In this document: positions 51,812 through 61,197 of the stretch, piece after piece | How the letters are laid out: every line of letters begins with the position of its first letter | Position numbering within the stretch: the first letter of the stretch is position 1 | Source: JAPPHA01 sp963662815 | GTDB taxonomy: Bacteria > Pseudomonadota > Alphaproteobacteria > Rhodobacterales > Rhodobacteraceae | Length of the DNA stretch: 64,000 bases | Reading direction: 5' to 3' | Assembly: GCA_963662815.2 (NCBI GenBank) | Contig: CAXXWA010000010.1 | Location: forward strand, 1-64,000 | Notes under the pieces: model-generated | What the model saw: the letters and a program-made list of their open reading frames with translations, nothing else | Told to the model about the DNA's origin: nothing | Databases searched by the model: none | Made by a program: the position numbers and the translations under genes

Positions 51812-54574
51812 CTACTGGCCGAGGCGCTCGAGCAGGGCCGGCACGTGAACCTGGTCGGACTTGTAGTTGCCGGTCAGCACGTACATGACCAGATTGACAC
51901 CGAACCTGTAAGCCAGTTCGCGCTGCCTTTGTCCTGCCGCGCCGCTTCCGACGGGAAAGAGAAACCGGCCGTCCCGGCCGATTGCCCATGCGGACGCCCA
52001 GTCGTTGCCGCCGATGATGACCGGCGACACGCCGTCGTTCAGGTTCCTGAACGGAACCCCTTCAAGTTTTCCAGCATCGGCGGGAGCCGCTTCGACCCAG
52101 ACGTCGGAGCCCGCATGGCGTCCCGGAAAGTCCTGCAGAAGATAGAACGAGCGCGTCAGCACGTGGTCGGCGGGCGCGGGTTCGAGCGGGGGGATGTCGA
52201 GAGTCGCGGTGAGCCGCCGCAAGTGCCTGAACCGTTCGGACGCGCCGCCGTCGCCGGAGTCGAGAGTGTCGAACAGGATCACGCCTCCGGTGCGAAGATA
52301 CCTGTCCAGCTTGCGGGCGGCTTCACCGCCCGGCGAAGCCTGCCCGGCAGTGACAGGCCAGTAGAGGAGTGGGTAGACCGCGAGTTCGTCCTGCTCGACG
52401 TCGACCGCCACCGGTTCGACGGGCTCGATGGACGTCCGTTGATGCAGAATGGTCGACAGTCCAAGCAGGCCTGCGGCGGAGATTGCGTCCTGCCTCTGAT
52501 CTTTCGTGATGACATACGCGAGAACCGTGTTGTTCGCGGCCAGCCGTTCGCGGTCGCCGGCGGCGGCGCTGCCGGGACCCCACGTCGACAGCACCGTCGC
52601 CACTGCGAGCGCCGCAGCGGGCCCGATCAGCCGCGTGGCGCGCCCCGTCAGGACAAGCACGGCAGCGGCGTCAGCGCAGAGAAGGAGCAGCGCGGCCGCG
52701 ATGAACCAGGGCTTCAGGTCAAGTTCCGTCCCGCCGTTCAGCGGCAGCACCCGGACATCCGCCGGCCAGGCGGCCGGTTCGAGACCGGCCGATGGATGCA
52801 GGACATTCAGGGCGACCGCACGGTCGGAACTTGCGTAGACTCCGGGCGGGATTCCCGGAGCGGGCTCCCCTTCGGAAATCAGCGCGCCGTCAACGGCCGC
52901 GATCGAACCTTCCGGGCGGATGATTCCGAACGCATCGATCACCCGCACAGGCGTCCAGTATTGACCAAGGAGATCCTGCGCCGTCGCGGCCCGTTGTCCT
53001 GCGGAAACGGCGAGGCGCCTCAGCATGTCTACGAACAGCCCGGAGATCGGCAGGTTCGACCACTGCACGTCCGCGCTCACGTGAAAGAGAACGATTCTGC
53101 CCATGCCCTCGTCGCGCGCCGTAACCAGCGGCGTGCCGTCCTGGAGGCTGGCAAGAACGCGGCCCGCTAGCCGGTGGTCAGGCTGCGCCATGACCTGCCG
53201 GTTGACCACGACATCGTCCGGAACCGGAAGGCCGGAGAACGGGCTGCCGGGCGGAAACGCCCGAAGCCGCTTCGGGTCTCCCCAGGACATGGCGCCGCCG
53301 ACGCTGCGTCCGCCGGCGCGAAGGCGGACGGGCAGGAGTTGGTGCTCCTCGAACCGGCCCACGTCGCTCGATGCGAGGCGGGGCCCCGCGAACTGCACCA
53401 GCAGCCCTCCATCGGCGACCCAGGCGGAAACATGCTCGGTTGCGTCCGCGGAAAGGTTGCCGACGTCCGCGAGGATCACCACGTCAGGGTCCGACTGCAA
53501 CGCATCCGAGAGATCCGTCTCGATGATGTCGGCAGTCGGGCCGAGCGCCTGGCGAAGATAGTGCAGGGGAGAGAGGAGCGGAGAACCCTCCTGCTCCAAC
53601 GAGCCGCCGAAGAGCGCCACGCGTCGGCGACGGACCGCATCATCGGTGACGACGACGGCCCCGGCGGACCTTCTGCCGAGCAGGCGAATCTGGCGAACGC
53701 GGTTCCGGATTTCCGTCGGCAGGTCGAATGAGACCTCGGTTTCCGTCGAACCATCCTCGAACCATGCCTCTTCGCGGGCAAGGATCCGGTTGAGACCGTC
53801 CGGCCCGGGACCGGACGCGGTGGCTGCGACGCGTTCCCTCTCGCCTCCGGGAAGGCGCAGCGCCGTGACCGCGAGCCTTCCGTCGTCGATCCGGGGGTTC
53901 CTGAGCGCGGTCTGAGAGTCGCTCCCGCCGATCACCCGCAGCCGGCCGCGCGATGCGAGGATTGCGGCAAGACGCGCCCGGGACTCTTCATCGTGCGCAA
54001 GACCGTCGGTTATCCAGAAGGTATCGAAGCGGTGCGCGGCGTTCTCCAGGGCATCCGCCCAGGCCGCGTACCGGGGCCGCCAAGCGAGCGGGTTCATCGC
54101 GGCGGCGCGCGAGAGCGCGTCGACGCCGGCGGTGAATGCGAGCGCCGCCTCGGAAGGCGGCGGATCCGTCCAGCGCACAAGCGCAACGGGCCGGCCCCCG
54201 GTTTCCGCCTGTCGCAGAAGCTCGGCCACCCGCTGTTGCCGCCTGTCCCAGTCCGCCGCGCTTGCCCAACTCGCATCGAGCGCCACCACGTGCAGTTTGT
54301 TGTCTGCGGCGCGGTCTTCCGGATTAATGACCGGTCCGGCGAATCCGACAATCAGCAGCGTCAGCGCCGTCAGCCGAAGCAGGAGAAGCCACCAGGGCGT
54401 CCGCTCGGGCGTGGAGTCCGCATCGCGCAGGCCCATGAGGAGCACGACCGCCGGAAAGCGGAGGGTGAGAGGCGAAGGCGGCACGGCGCGCAGCAGCCAC
54501 CAAAGAATCGGCAGCGCGAGGAGCGCAACGAGGAGCCAGGGTTCGAGAAACCCGATTCCGGCGACTGTGGTCAA
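51812..54574 (-). CDS. BatA/DUF4159-domain membrane protein
   Basis: 920 residues from TTG 54574, whose TTGA overlaps the DUF58 stop. The N terminus is a BatA-type membrane domain: two helices (GFLEPWLLVALLALPILWWLL and WWLLLLRLTALTLLIVGFAG) followed by a VWA-like region (VVALDASWASAADWDRR, MIDAS not obviously conserved). A second membrane section at about 650-700 precedes a C-terminal DUF4159 domain (YPLLYWPVTAG, YLRTGGVILFDT, LTRSFYLLQDFPG, NDGVSPVIIGGNDWA, GVNLVMYVLTGNYKSDQVHVPALLERL). The combination is typical of alphaproteobacterial MoxR-linked operons of unknown envelope function. Confidence 0.87.
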   Translation of the reverse strand: MTTVAGIGFLEPWLLVALLALPILWWLLRAVPPSPLTLRFPAVVLLMGLRDADSTPERTPWWLLLLRLTALTLLIVGFAGPVINPEDRAADNKLHVVALDASWASAADWDRRQQRVAELLRQAETGGRPVALVRWTDPPPSEAALAFTAGVDALSRAAAMNPLAWRPRYAAWADALENAAHRFDTFWITDGLAHDEESRARLAAILASRGRLRVIGGSDSQTALRNPRIDDGRLAVTALRLPGGERERVAATASGPGPDGLNRILAREEAWFEDGSTETEVSFDLPTEIRNRVRQIRLLGRRSAGAVVVTDDAVRRRRVALFGGSLEQEGSPLLSPLHYLRQALGPTADIIETDLSDALQSDPDVVILADVGNLSADATEHVSAWVADGGLLVQFAGPRLASSDVGRFEEHQLLPVRLRAGGRSVGGAMSWGDPKRLRAFPPGSPFSGLPVPDDVVVNRQVMAQPDHRLAGRVLASLQDGTPLVTARDEGMGRIVLFHVSADVQWSNLPISGLFVDMLRRLAVSAGQRAATAQDLLGQYWTPVRVIDAFGIIRPEGSIAAVDGALISEGEPAPGIPPGVYASSDRAVALNVLHPSAGLEPAAWPADVRVLPLNGGTELDLKPWFIAAALLLLCADAAAVLVLTGRATRLIGPAAALAVATVLSTWGPGSAAAGDRERLAANNTVLAYVITKDQRQDAISAAGLLGLSTILHQRTSIEPVEPVAVDVEQDELAVYPLLYWPVTAGQASPGGEAARKLDRYLRTGGVILFDTLDSGDGGASERFRHLRRLTATLDIPPLEPAPADHVLTRSFYLLQDFPGRHAGSDVWVEAAPADAGKLEGVPFRNLNDGVSPVIIGGNDWASAWAIGRDGRFLFPVGSGAAGQRQRELAYRFGVNLVMYVLTGNYKSDQVHVPALLERLGQ

Positions 54575-55455
54575 GACCCGTCCTCCAGCGCAACGTAGAG
54601 CCAGAGAAGCGATGCAAGCGGCGGGTCGGACGTCACATGGACGGAAGCTCGCCAGCCGAGGCGGGCCGCGAGGCGGCGCAGGGCGGACTGCCGCTCAGCG
54701 AGCCGGCGCGCATAGGCGTCGCGCAGCGCCGACGCGCGCAGCGTCTCGAACCTGAGCGTCCCGTTCATGCTCTCGAATACCCGGCGGCCGTCGAATGGAA
54801 ACCCGATTTCGGCCGGGTCGAGGATCTGCAGCATGCATCCCGCGACCCGCTGCTCCGCGACGCGTCCGAGCGCCCCTTCCAGCATGTCCCAGTCGCCCAG
54901 GAAGTCGGAAAGGAACACGGCGACGCTGCCTTCCCTCAGTTCCTTCTCGGGCGGCAGTCCGTAGTCCGAGGCTGACGTCCGCAGAAGGGAGAGCGCCAGT
55001 TTCGACAGTTGAACCTCGCCAGTTTCGGCAGGCGCCGGATCATCGAAGAGACCCACCTTTTCCCCGGCGCGCGACAGCAGAATGGCGAGTGCGAGGCCCA
55101 AGAGCCGCGCGCGGTCCGCCTTCCTGTCCGCCGCTTTCCTGCTCCAGTATTGCATCGACTGGCCGAGATCGATCCAGAGCGTCACGGACTGCGACGTCTG
55201 CCACTCGAGCTGGCGAAGAAAGTGCTCGTCTGAACGGGCCGACTTCCGCCAGTCGATCTGGCGCAGCAGGTCGCCGTTGACTGCGGGACGATACTGCCAG
55301 AATTCCTCTCCGGACCCGGAACGGCGCCGACCGTGCACGCCGAGAGAAAGAGTCGCCGCGAGACGGTGCGCACGCGCAAGCAACGGCGGAATTCCCTCGG
55401 CGAGCGCCTCGGCATCCCGCCGGTCGGTGCGGACGGCATGCTCCCTGAATCCCAT
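54571..55455 (-). CDS. DUF58-domain protein
   Basis: 294 residues from ATG 55455; TTG 55470, overlapping the moxR stop as TTGA, would add five residues. The DUF58 core is SGSGEEFWQYRPAVNGDLLRQIDWRKSARSD, then VTLWIDLGQSMQYWS, where DLGQSM stands for the usual DxSxSM MIDAS of VWA-like domains. DUF58 proteins partner with MoxR ATPases. No TM segment, so it is presumed to work on the cytoplasmic face with the membrane proteins encoded downstream. The altered MIDAS may weaken metal binding. Confidence 0.87.
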   Translation of the reverse strand: MGFREHAVRTDRRDAEALAEGIPPLLARAHRLAATLSLGVHGRRRSGSGEEFWQYRPAVNGDLLRQIDWRKSARSDEHFLRQLEWQTSQSVTLWIDLGQSMQYWSRKAADRKADRARLLGLALAILLSRAGEKVGLFDDPAPAETGEVQLSKLALSLLRTSASDYGLPPEKELREGSVAVFLSDFLGDWDMLEGALGRVAEQRVAGCMLQILDPAEIGFPFDGRRVFESMNGTLRFETLRASALRDAYARRLAERQSALRRLAARLGWRASVHVTSDPPLASLLWLYVALEDGS

Positions 55456-55466
55456 TGCCCGAGTTC

Positions 55467-56477
55467 TCAAGCAGCCGCCTCCACGGCCTCCATGCCTCTC
55501 ACGAGTCGCTCGATCATGTCATCGAGGGACTGGCCGCCGGCCCGCGCCGAAAACCCGAGCGACATCCTGTGAACGAGAACCGGGTGCGCAAGCGCTTCGA
55601 TGTCGCCGATCGAAGGCGCGAAACGGCCGTGAAGGAGCGCGCGCGCGCGCGATGCCAGCATCAGGGCTTGGGCAGCGCGAGGCCCCGGACCCCACCTGAC
55701 GGATTCGCTGACCCCGTCCGCCGCTTCCGGGGAATCCGGACGCGCGGAGCGGACAAGCGACAGTATGGTTTCCACGACCCGGTCGCCGACCGGCATCCGT
55801 CGCACCAGCTGCTGCGCCGACATCAAGGACTCCGGCGTGAACACGGCGTCTGACACCGCGTCTTCCGCGCCCGTGGTCGCCAGCAGAATTTCCCTTTCCA
55901 TGTCCCGATCCGGATAACCGACGTCGATCTGCATGAGGAACCTGTCGAGCTGCGCTTCCGGAAGCGGGTACGTGCCTTCCTGCTCGATCGGATTCTGGGT
56001 CGCAAGGACATGGAAGGGCAGTGGCAGGGCGCGTTCTTCTCCTGCAATGGTCACTTGCCGCTCCTGCATCGCCTGCAGAAGCGCGGACTGCGTTCTGGGA
56101 CTCGCGCGGTTAATCTCGTCCGCCATCAGCAATTGGCAGAAAACTGGCCCCTGCAGGAACCGGAAACCGCGCGTTCCGTCATTCGCGGTCTCCAGGACTT
56201 CCGACCCGAGAATGTCTGCGGGCATCAGGTCGGGCGTGAACTGGACCCGATTCGAACTGAACCCCATGACGGTGCCCAGCGTCTCGACCAAGCGGGTCTT
56301 GGCGAGACCCGGTGCACCGACCAGCAGCGCATGGCCGCCGGAGAGCAGGGTGACGAGGGTGTTTTCCACGACCTTGTCCTGGCCGATCACGCGCCGGACG
56401 ATGCTCGCTCGCGCCGCGGCCAGCATCTTGCCGAATGAGTCCGCTTCCCGGATCAATTCACTTGCGTTATCCGTCAT
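55467..56477 (-). CDS. MoxR-family AAA+ ATPase
   Basis: 336 residues from ATG 56477. Walker A GAPGLAKTR, Walker B LLMADEINRASPRTQSALLQAM, sensor 1 LATQNPIEQEGTYPLPEAQLDRF and a helical lid with the WGPGPRAAQAL sensor 2 block. MoxR proteins are chaperone-like ATPases that activate or insert cofactors into VWA-containing partners, here presumably the downstream DUF58 and BatA-type proteins. First gene of its operon, divergent from DUF1285. The frame extends far upstream over unrelated sequence, so the start is set by homology. Confidence 0.93.
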   Translation of the reverse strand: MTDNASELIREADSFGKMLAAARASIVRRVIGQDKVVENTLVTLLSGGHALLVGAPGLAKTRLVETLGTVMGFSSNRVQFTPDLMPADILGSEVLETANDGTRGFRFLQGPVFCQLLMADEINRASPRTQSALLQAMQERQVTIAGEERALPLPFHVLATQNPIEQEGTYPLPEAQLDRFLMQIDVGYPDRDMEREILLATTGAEDAVSDAVFTPESLMSAQQLVRRMPVGDRVVETILSLVRSARPDSPEAADGVSESVRWGPGPRAAQALMLASRARALLHGRFAPSIGDIEALAHPVLVHRMSLGFSARAGGQSLDDMIERLVRGMEAVEAAA

Positions 56478-56591
56478 GGCAAATACGATTTCCTCCGGAC
56501 CATCCTTCCCCGAACCGGGGATTTCGTCTGCGGCCGCTGCGGTAGAACGCCAGACCTGAGACCTTATTTGCAGAATTTGAAGCCGATACAA

Positions 56592-57191
56592 ATGGCAAAT
56601 GATGATAGCCCCGCAAAACGCGGCGCCGTGAACGCCGAGAGCCTTGCCGCCTCGGCCAGAAAGGCGGGGGCGAAGGGGTTGCCTCCCGTTCACCTCTGGA
56701 ACCCGCCGTTTTGCGGCGACCTGGACATGCGCATAGCACGCGACGGCACCTGGTACTACCTCGGCACGCCGATCGGCCGCAAACCGCTCGTCAGGCTGTT
56801 CTCGTCCATTCTCCGCAAGGATGACGACAAGTACTTTCTGGTCACGCCGATCGAGAAGGTCGGAATCGTCGTGGACGATGCGCCGTTTCTCGCCGTCGAC
56901 TTCGAGGTCTCGGGAACGGGCAGGAACCAGGTCGTCAGGTTTCTTACGCACGTGGACGATGAAGTCGCCGCGGGGCCGGACAATCCAATCCGGGTCGTCC
57001 GCGATGCCGACACCGGCGAACCGTCGCCCTACGTGCTGGTTCGCGCCGGGCTCGAGGCGCTGATCGACCGCAAGAGCTTCTACAGGCTCGTGGACATCGG
57101 CTGCCATGGCGAAATTGGGGGCGAATCCTGGTTCGGCGTCTGGTCCGGCGGCGCGTTCTTCTCGATCATTCCGTCGGCGGAACTGGAGTGA
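56592..57191 (+). CDS. DUF1285-family protein
   Basis: 199 residues, ATG 56592. It matches DUF1285: PPVHLWNPPFCGDLDMRIARDGTWYYLGTPIGRKPLVRLFSSILRK is the most conserved block, then YFLVTPIEKVGIVVDDAPF and SYRLVDIG-like SFYRLVDIGCHGEI. Structures of the family show two small beta-rich domains with no known activity. No signal peptide or TM. It is divergent from the moxR operon across about 115 bases and probably shares its regulatory region; this neighbourhood recurs in Alphaproteobacteria. Confidence 0.88.
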   Translation: MANDDSPAKRGAVNAESLAASARKAGAKGLPPVHLWNPPFCGDLDMRIARDGTWYYLGTPIGRKPLVRLFSSILRKDDDKYFLVTPIEKVGIVVDDAPFLAVDFEVSGTGRNQVVRFLTHVDDEVAAGPDNPIRVVRDADTGEPSPYVLVRAGLEALIDRKSFYRLVDIGCHGEIGGESWFGVWSGGAFFSIIPSAELE

Positions 57192-57327
57192 CTGCGGAAC
57201 AGGACTCTCGTCCTTCGAAAACTTCCGGCTTTTCCGGGCGAATGGCAAGCTTCCGCCCGGGCCGCGAAAACTGAACGCGACCTTGTCCGCAATCGCGGTC
57301 GCTGCGGAGCGCGACCCTCCGGCGCTG

Positions 57328-57341
57328 GCCTTGGCGAAGGC
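57328..57341. repeat. REP-like palindrome of the 'FAKASAG' type
   Basis: GCCTTGGCGAAGGC (GCCTT/AAGGC stem, GGCG loop) lies within a stretch that on the minus strand would translate SAFAKASAGG. That spurious peptide marks a repeated intergenic palindrome I recall from several bacterial genomes. It sits between DUF1285 and the RidA gene. Only one copy is evident in this window. Confidence 0.35.
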
Positions 57342-57476
57342 TGAACGCGACATGCCGGAGATGGGCGGCTCCGCGACCCGCGATTGCGTCTTTCCCGTTG
57401 GCAGGTTTCGGCGTAGCCTGAGTTGCTGCGCGGACCGGCCGAATGCCGGGCCGCCCCCGGCACACGGAGGCATCGG

Positions 57477-57863
57477 ATGATTGGACGAAGGATTTACTCG
57501 GACTCTCCCTTCGAGGAGATTGCCGGCTACGCTCGGGCGGTCGTCGACGGAGACATCGTGCATGTCTCGGGAACCACCGGTTACGATCCCGAACGGAATG
57601 GTTTCGCACCTGCGGTCGAAGAGCAGACCCAGACCGCATTTGCGAATGTTGAAGCGGCGCTCGCAAAGGCTGGAACGACGCTCGAGAACATGCTGAGGAT
57701 CCGCGTCTATGTGGCGAGCCGCGAAGAGTTCGACCGGGCCAAGTCGATCATCAAGCTGCATTGCGATGCCGCCCGGCCGGCGAATACAACCGTCATCTGC
57801 GACCTGGTCACGGAGGAAATGCGGATCGAAATCGAGGTGACCGCGCGCATCCCCCGGCAATGA
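57477..57863 (+). CDS. RidA/YjgF-family protein (probable enamine/imine deaminase)
   Basis: 128 residues of the RidA/YER057c family. Members hydrolyse reactive 2-aminoacrylate and other enamines, and form trimers. Conserved elements are the N-terminal 'YSDSPFEEIAGYARAVVDGDIVHVSGTTG', the LRIRVYVASREEF block with the catalytic Arg region, and RIEIEVTARIP with a C-terminal Glu. Catalytic Arg in the 'LIRVYV' strand looks present. ATG 57477 has CGGAGG ten bases upstream. It is on its own, in the same direction as DUF1285 but about 285 bases away. Confidence 0.88.
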   Translation: MIGRRIYSDSPFEEIAGYARAVVDGDIVHVSGTTGYDPERNGFAPAVEEQTQTAFANVEAALAKAGTTLENMLRIRVYVASREEFDRAKSIIKLHCDAARPANTTVICDLVTEEMRIEIEVTARIPRQ

Positions 57864-58150
57864 GCGGGCCAAGGCACGGCGAAGTTGCAAGGTCGGGACG
57901 GGAATGACCGGCCAACGGACTCCTGTCCTTGTCGATCGTCTGGCTGAACCGCGCCAGCAATAATTCGGTCGCTCCGGAATCACTCTTCCCGCCAAGCCGC
58001 AGCCCGGGGAACACATTGGCTCGATCCCGACCGGTCAATGCATGCCCGTTGACCTGAATGTCCGAACCGAGAGCCGCAATTCGATCCGAATCGCGCATTG
58101 CAAGTCGACACGGACGCTCATCCTCCGCCGGAAACTGCCATTGGGAGACG

Positions 58151-59836
58151 TCAACCGGCTTCGGCGAGACGGCTGTCGAGGAGTTCTCCGGCTCCGGCTA
58201 GAATCGGATAGGCAACGGTCGCAAAAAGAGAATTGATCTGCCGCAGGGTCCGAATGGTCTCCAAGTGAATCTTGCTCGTCTCGATGCTCTGGACGGACCC
58301 GTCCTGCAGCCGCTTGAGGTGTTGGTCCTGACTGCGCATTTCGATTTCGCGCATGCGCTCCTTCTCGGCAATCAGGGCGCGCGCGGCGTCCCGGTCTCCC
58401 GAAACCAGGACGTTGAGTGCAAGCTGAAGATTTGCCATCACCAACGAGTGTTGTTCTGTCAGTTCAAGCTTCCCCTCGTCCGAAAAGGCAAGCCTTGTCG
58501 AGCGTTTCTCCTCGACGAGTTTCAAAAGGATAGTCTGAACGATCTCACCGACATGCTGAAGATTGATCGAGAAATTTGCCAGATCCATGCTTAGTTGCGA
58601 ATCGTGCGCGTCCATCGCCTCGCGATTGAGTTCGACAAGATAGTCCTTGATGTCCCCGTGGATCAGGTTGACTTCGACAACGAGAAGCCGGATGTCCTTG
58701 AATTGCTCCTTGTTCCCCGACTCGAAGAGTTCCATCAACGGACGGAGCATCATTTCAACGACTTCTCCCGTAAGCAGAAGTTCACGAGTTGCGCACGCGA
58801 GAGCCAACCTCGGCGTGTGGAGAACAGTTCGGTCGAGATGGCTGGTGCGAGCTGCGAGGAGGTTCCCCTTCTCCGGAGCATTCGACTCGTCGGGAAAGAC
58901 GGACTCAACCAGCATCTGAATCGTGTCCGTCAAGGGCAGGAACAGGATAACAAGGGCGAAATTGAAGGCGACATGCGCCAGCACGGCCACCTGTGCCGGG
59001 GAAAGCCGTAGTGCTTCGAGCACCGGTCCAGGCAATCCGAGGAGAGCGAGCGCCGTCACGCTGGCAGTCGCCCGGACGACCAGGTTGCCGATTGGAATCC
59101 GCCTTGCCGCCGTGGGAGCCAGGCGGGTCAGCATGACCGGAACAAAAGCGGCGCCGAAATTCGCTCCGAACACGATCGCAACTGCAGGTTCGACGGAAAG
59201 GATCTGCTGCGATGCCAAGCTGGCAACGAGCAGAACCGTCACGATGCTCGAGTGAACGGCGAACGCAAAGACCGCGCCGATTATGAAGCACGACACGTTG
59301 TCTTGACTGAGATAGGCTGCAATGGTCGGCAAGGCTTCGCTCTGTTGCAACGGTTCCGTTGCTGCGGAAATCAACTGCAGCGACACAAGCACGAGGCCGA
59401 TGCCCACAAGAATGCGACCGCCCTGCTTGACCTCTCGCGACGTCCCGCGGAGAAACATCCAGCCACCTGACAGGAACAGTATCGGCATGAGCCATTCCAG
59501 GTCGAGCGCGAGAACCTGCACGATGAGCGCGGAGCCGAGGTCGGCACCGAGCAACAGGGCAAGGGCCGGGCCTGCGGCGATCAGTTCGCTCGCCACAAAA
59601 CCACCAACGAGCACTGCAACGGCACTGCCGCTCTGCAGAAGCATGGCAGCCGCCATTCCGATGATCACCCGGTTCAGGCGTCCGCCGCGCGCTCCCTTGA
59701 GCGTTCGCTTGAAAACTGGTCCGTAGGCGCGTTCCACGCCGGTGCGGACCATTCGAATGGCCCAGACAAGAAGGGCGACCGCACCGGCAAGGTTCAGGAC
59801 TACGAGGAGGATTGCCACTGGCGTACCGATCTGCAC
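58151..59836 (-). CDS. Na/Pi-cotransporter family protein with PhoU-like domain
   Basis: 561 residues from GTG 59836. The N-terminal two-thirds holds eight or more TM helices and two Na_Pi_cotrans repeats: LLQSGSAVAVLVGGFV (QSGS for the usual QSSS) and AVHSSIVTVLLVASLAS, the second followed by FGANFGAAFVPVML. The C-terminal 200 residues are a cytoplasmic PhoU-like helical domain (SLVMANLQLALNVLVSGDRDAARALI). Family members import phosphate with sodium in the absence of the Pst system. The first repeat's QSGS may affect ion binding. No phosphate genes or Pho box seen nearby. Confidence 0.88.
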   Translation of the reverse strand: MQIGTPVAILLVVLNLAGAVALLVWAIRMVRTGVERAYGPVFKRTLKGARGGRLNRVIIGMAAAMLLQSGSAVAVLVGGFVASELIAAGPALALLLGADLGSALIVQVLALDLEWLMPILFLSGGWMFLRGTSREVKQGGRILVGIGLVLVSLQLISAATEPLQQSEALPTIAAYLSQDNVSCFIIGAVFAFAVHSSIVTVLLVASLASQQILSVEPAVAIVFGANFGAAFVPVMLTRLAPTAARRIPIGNLVVRATASVTALALLGLPGPVLEALRLSPAQVAVLAHVAFNFALVILFLPLTDTIQMLVESVFPDESNAPEKGNLLAARTSHLDRTVLHTPRLALACATRELLLTGEVVEMMLRPLMELFESGNKEQFKDIRLLVVEVNLIHGDIKDYLVELNREAMDAHDSQLSMDLANFSINLQHVGEIVQTILLKLVEEKRSTRLAFSDEGKLELTEQHSLVMANLQLALNVLVSGDRDAARALIAEKERMREIEMRSQDQHLKRLQDGSVQSIETSKIHLETIRTLRQINSLFATVAYPILAGAGELLDSRLAEAG

Positions 59837-60384
59837 CTACAGGTCGCGCAGCATCGTTACGTGCCCGAGGTCCCGGCGTGCAGTGGCATTGCCGTTCGCC
59901 CGTGAATCGCATCTCGGAAATTCCGGAAGTCGTCTCCGGGTTCTACAGACCGATCCGGGACGAAGCCGTCGAAATCGCCGGGGACTCGCTTCGGCGCTGC
60001 TGTTCCGGGCTCGTGCCGCAGGTTCTTGCAGCAGGTGATGCCATCCTGCGCCTTCGCCGGGCGGCCTGCACCACCGTCCCGGCAGCCGTCAGGCCGGACG
60101 TATCCACCCAAGGCCGGCAGCAGTCCCCGGGTCAGGGACGATACTCCGCCAGGCAACGGGGACAGGAGGGCATTGTTGGTCGCGAAACTCACGAGAATGA
60201 ATTCTGCCTCAAAATTCTCTCCCTGAATGAGACCCATGCGAGACGGGAACGTGACAAAACCGTATTCGACAAACGTGGTAATGACAAGAACCGCCGTGCA
60301 ACGGCAATCGCCACCGCGACTTTTCGGAATCCGAAGGGCATTGCCGCCGCCGAACGATGAGGCGGCGGCTGGGCATGCAGGCGA
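59837..60384. other. Intergenic stretch, no gene supported
   Basis: About 550 bases. Two overlapping opposite-strand frames (59812-60360 plus, 59857-60237 minus) run here, but neither resembles a known family or has convincing composition, so I leave them out. Some earlier coding remnant is possible. Confidence 0.3.
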
Positions 60385-61197
60385 CTACGATCCGACCTTG
60401 GCGAGGACTTCCGCTTTCAGGAACTTCTCGACTGCAAGCATGAAGGCGATCGACGGAACCAGCAGAATCAGTGCCGTGATCGATGCAATTTGGTAGTTGC
60501 CCTCCATACTGGCAGTAAATAGCAGCAAGGGAAGCGTTGTGACGTCCGGAACGCCGACAAAGTAAGTCCCGGTGAACTCGTCCAGCGAAATGAGAAATAC
60601 GAAAATCGCGCTTGCAAGGATGCCAGGCAGCGCCAGCGGAAGGGTAACGGTCCGGAAAACCCGAAACGAACCCGCGCCCAGATTCCGGGCGGCTTCCTCG
60701 AGTTCCCGGTCAACGGCGGCGAACGCGGCTGTTGAAATCCAGACCGAAAACACGAGGCCCTGTATGGTATGGACGAGGACAACACCGGCATAGGTCCCGT
60801 TCAGCCCAAAGCCGTAAAAGATCCTGGCGATGTTCATATGGACCGCAAGCGACGGAAACGCCTGCGGAAGGAGGAAAAGCAACAAGAACAGGCTTCTGAA
60901 TGGAAGGCGCCCCCGGCCGAGGGCCAGTCCGGCGGGAATCGCGATGGCGAGGCTGACGACGACGGTAGACAATGCGATCAAAACGGAATTCAAGAGAGAG
61001 AGACGCGCGTTTCCCTGTGGCCGGAAGACTCGTTCCCAAAACGAAAACCCCCATTCAAGCGGCAGCTTGTGCGGATAGTACCAGACCTCGGCAACAGTCC
61101 AGAGAAGCATGTTGGCAATCGGGCCGAATATCGCGAAAGCGATGAGACCGAGGATCAATCCGCTTAGCGCGCCTCCGAATGCCCGCGGCACGCTCAC
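60385..61197 (-). CDS. ABC transporter permease, PotC-like
   Basis: 270 residues from GTG 61197, whose GTGA overlaps the stop of the partner permease. BPD_transp_1 family: six or so helices, with the EAA loop (ELEEAARNLGAGSFRVFRTVTLPLALPGI) that contacts the ATPase. It is the second permease of the polyamine/iron-type (Pot/Fbp) importer. The frame extends upstream over the first permease, but that part is out-of-frame noise. Substrate unknown. Confidence 0.9.
   Translation of the reverse strand: MSVPRAFGGALSGLILGLIAFAIFGPIANMLLWTVAEVWYYPHKLPLEWGFSFWERVFRPQGNARLSLLNSVLIALSTVVVSLAIAIPAGLALGRGRLPFRSLFLLLFLLPQAFPSLAVHMNIARIFYGFGLNGTYAGVVLVHTIQGLVFSVWISTAAFAAVDRELEEAARNLGAGSFRVFRTVTLPLALPGILASAIFVFLISLDEFTGTYFVGVPDVTTLPLLLFTASMEGNYQIASITALILLVPSIAFMLAVEKFLKAEVLAKVGS

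Noticed and set aside
59812..60360. Possible 182-residue plus-strand gene and an opposing 126-residue frame
   Set aside because: Both frames overlap on opposite strands with no known domains; neither could be preferred.
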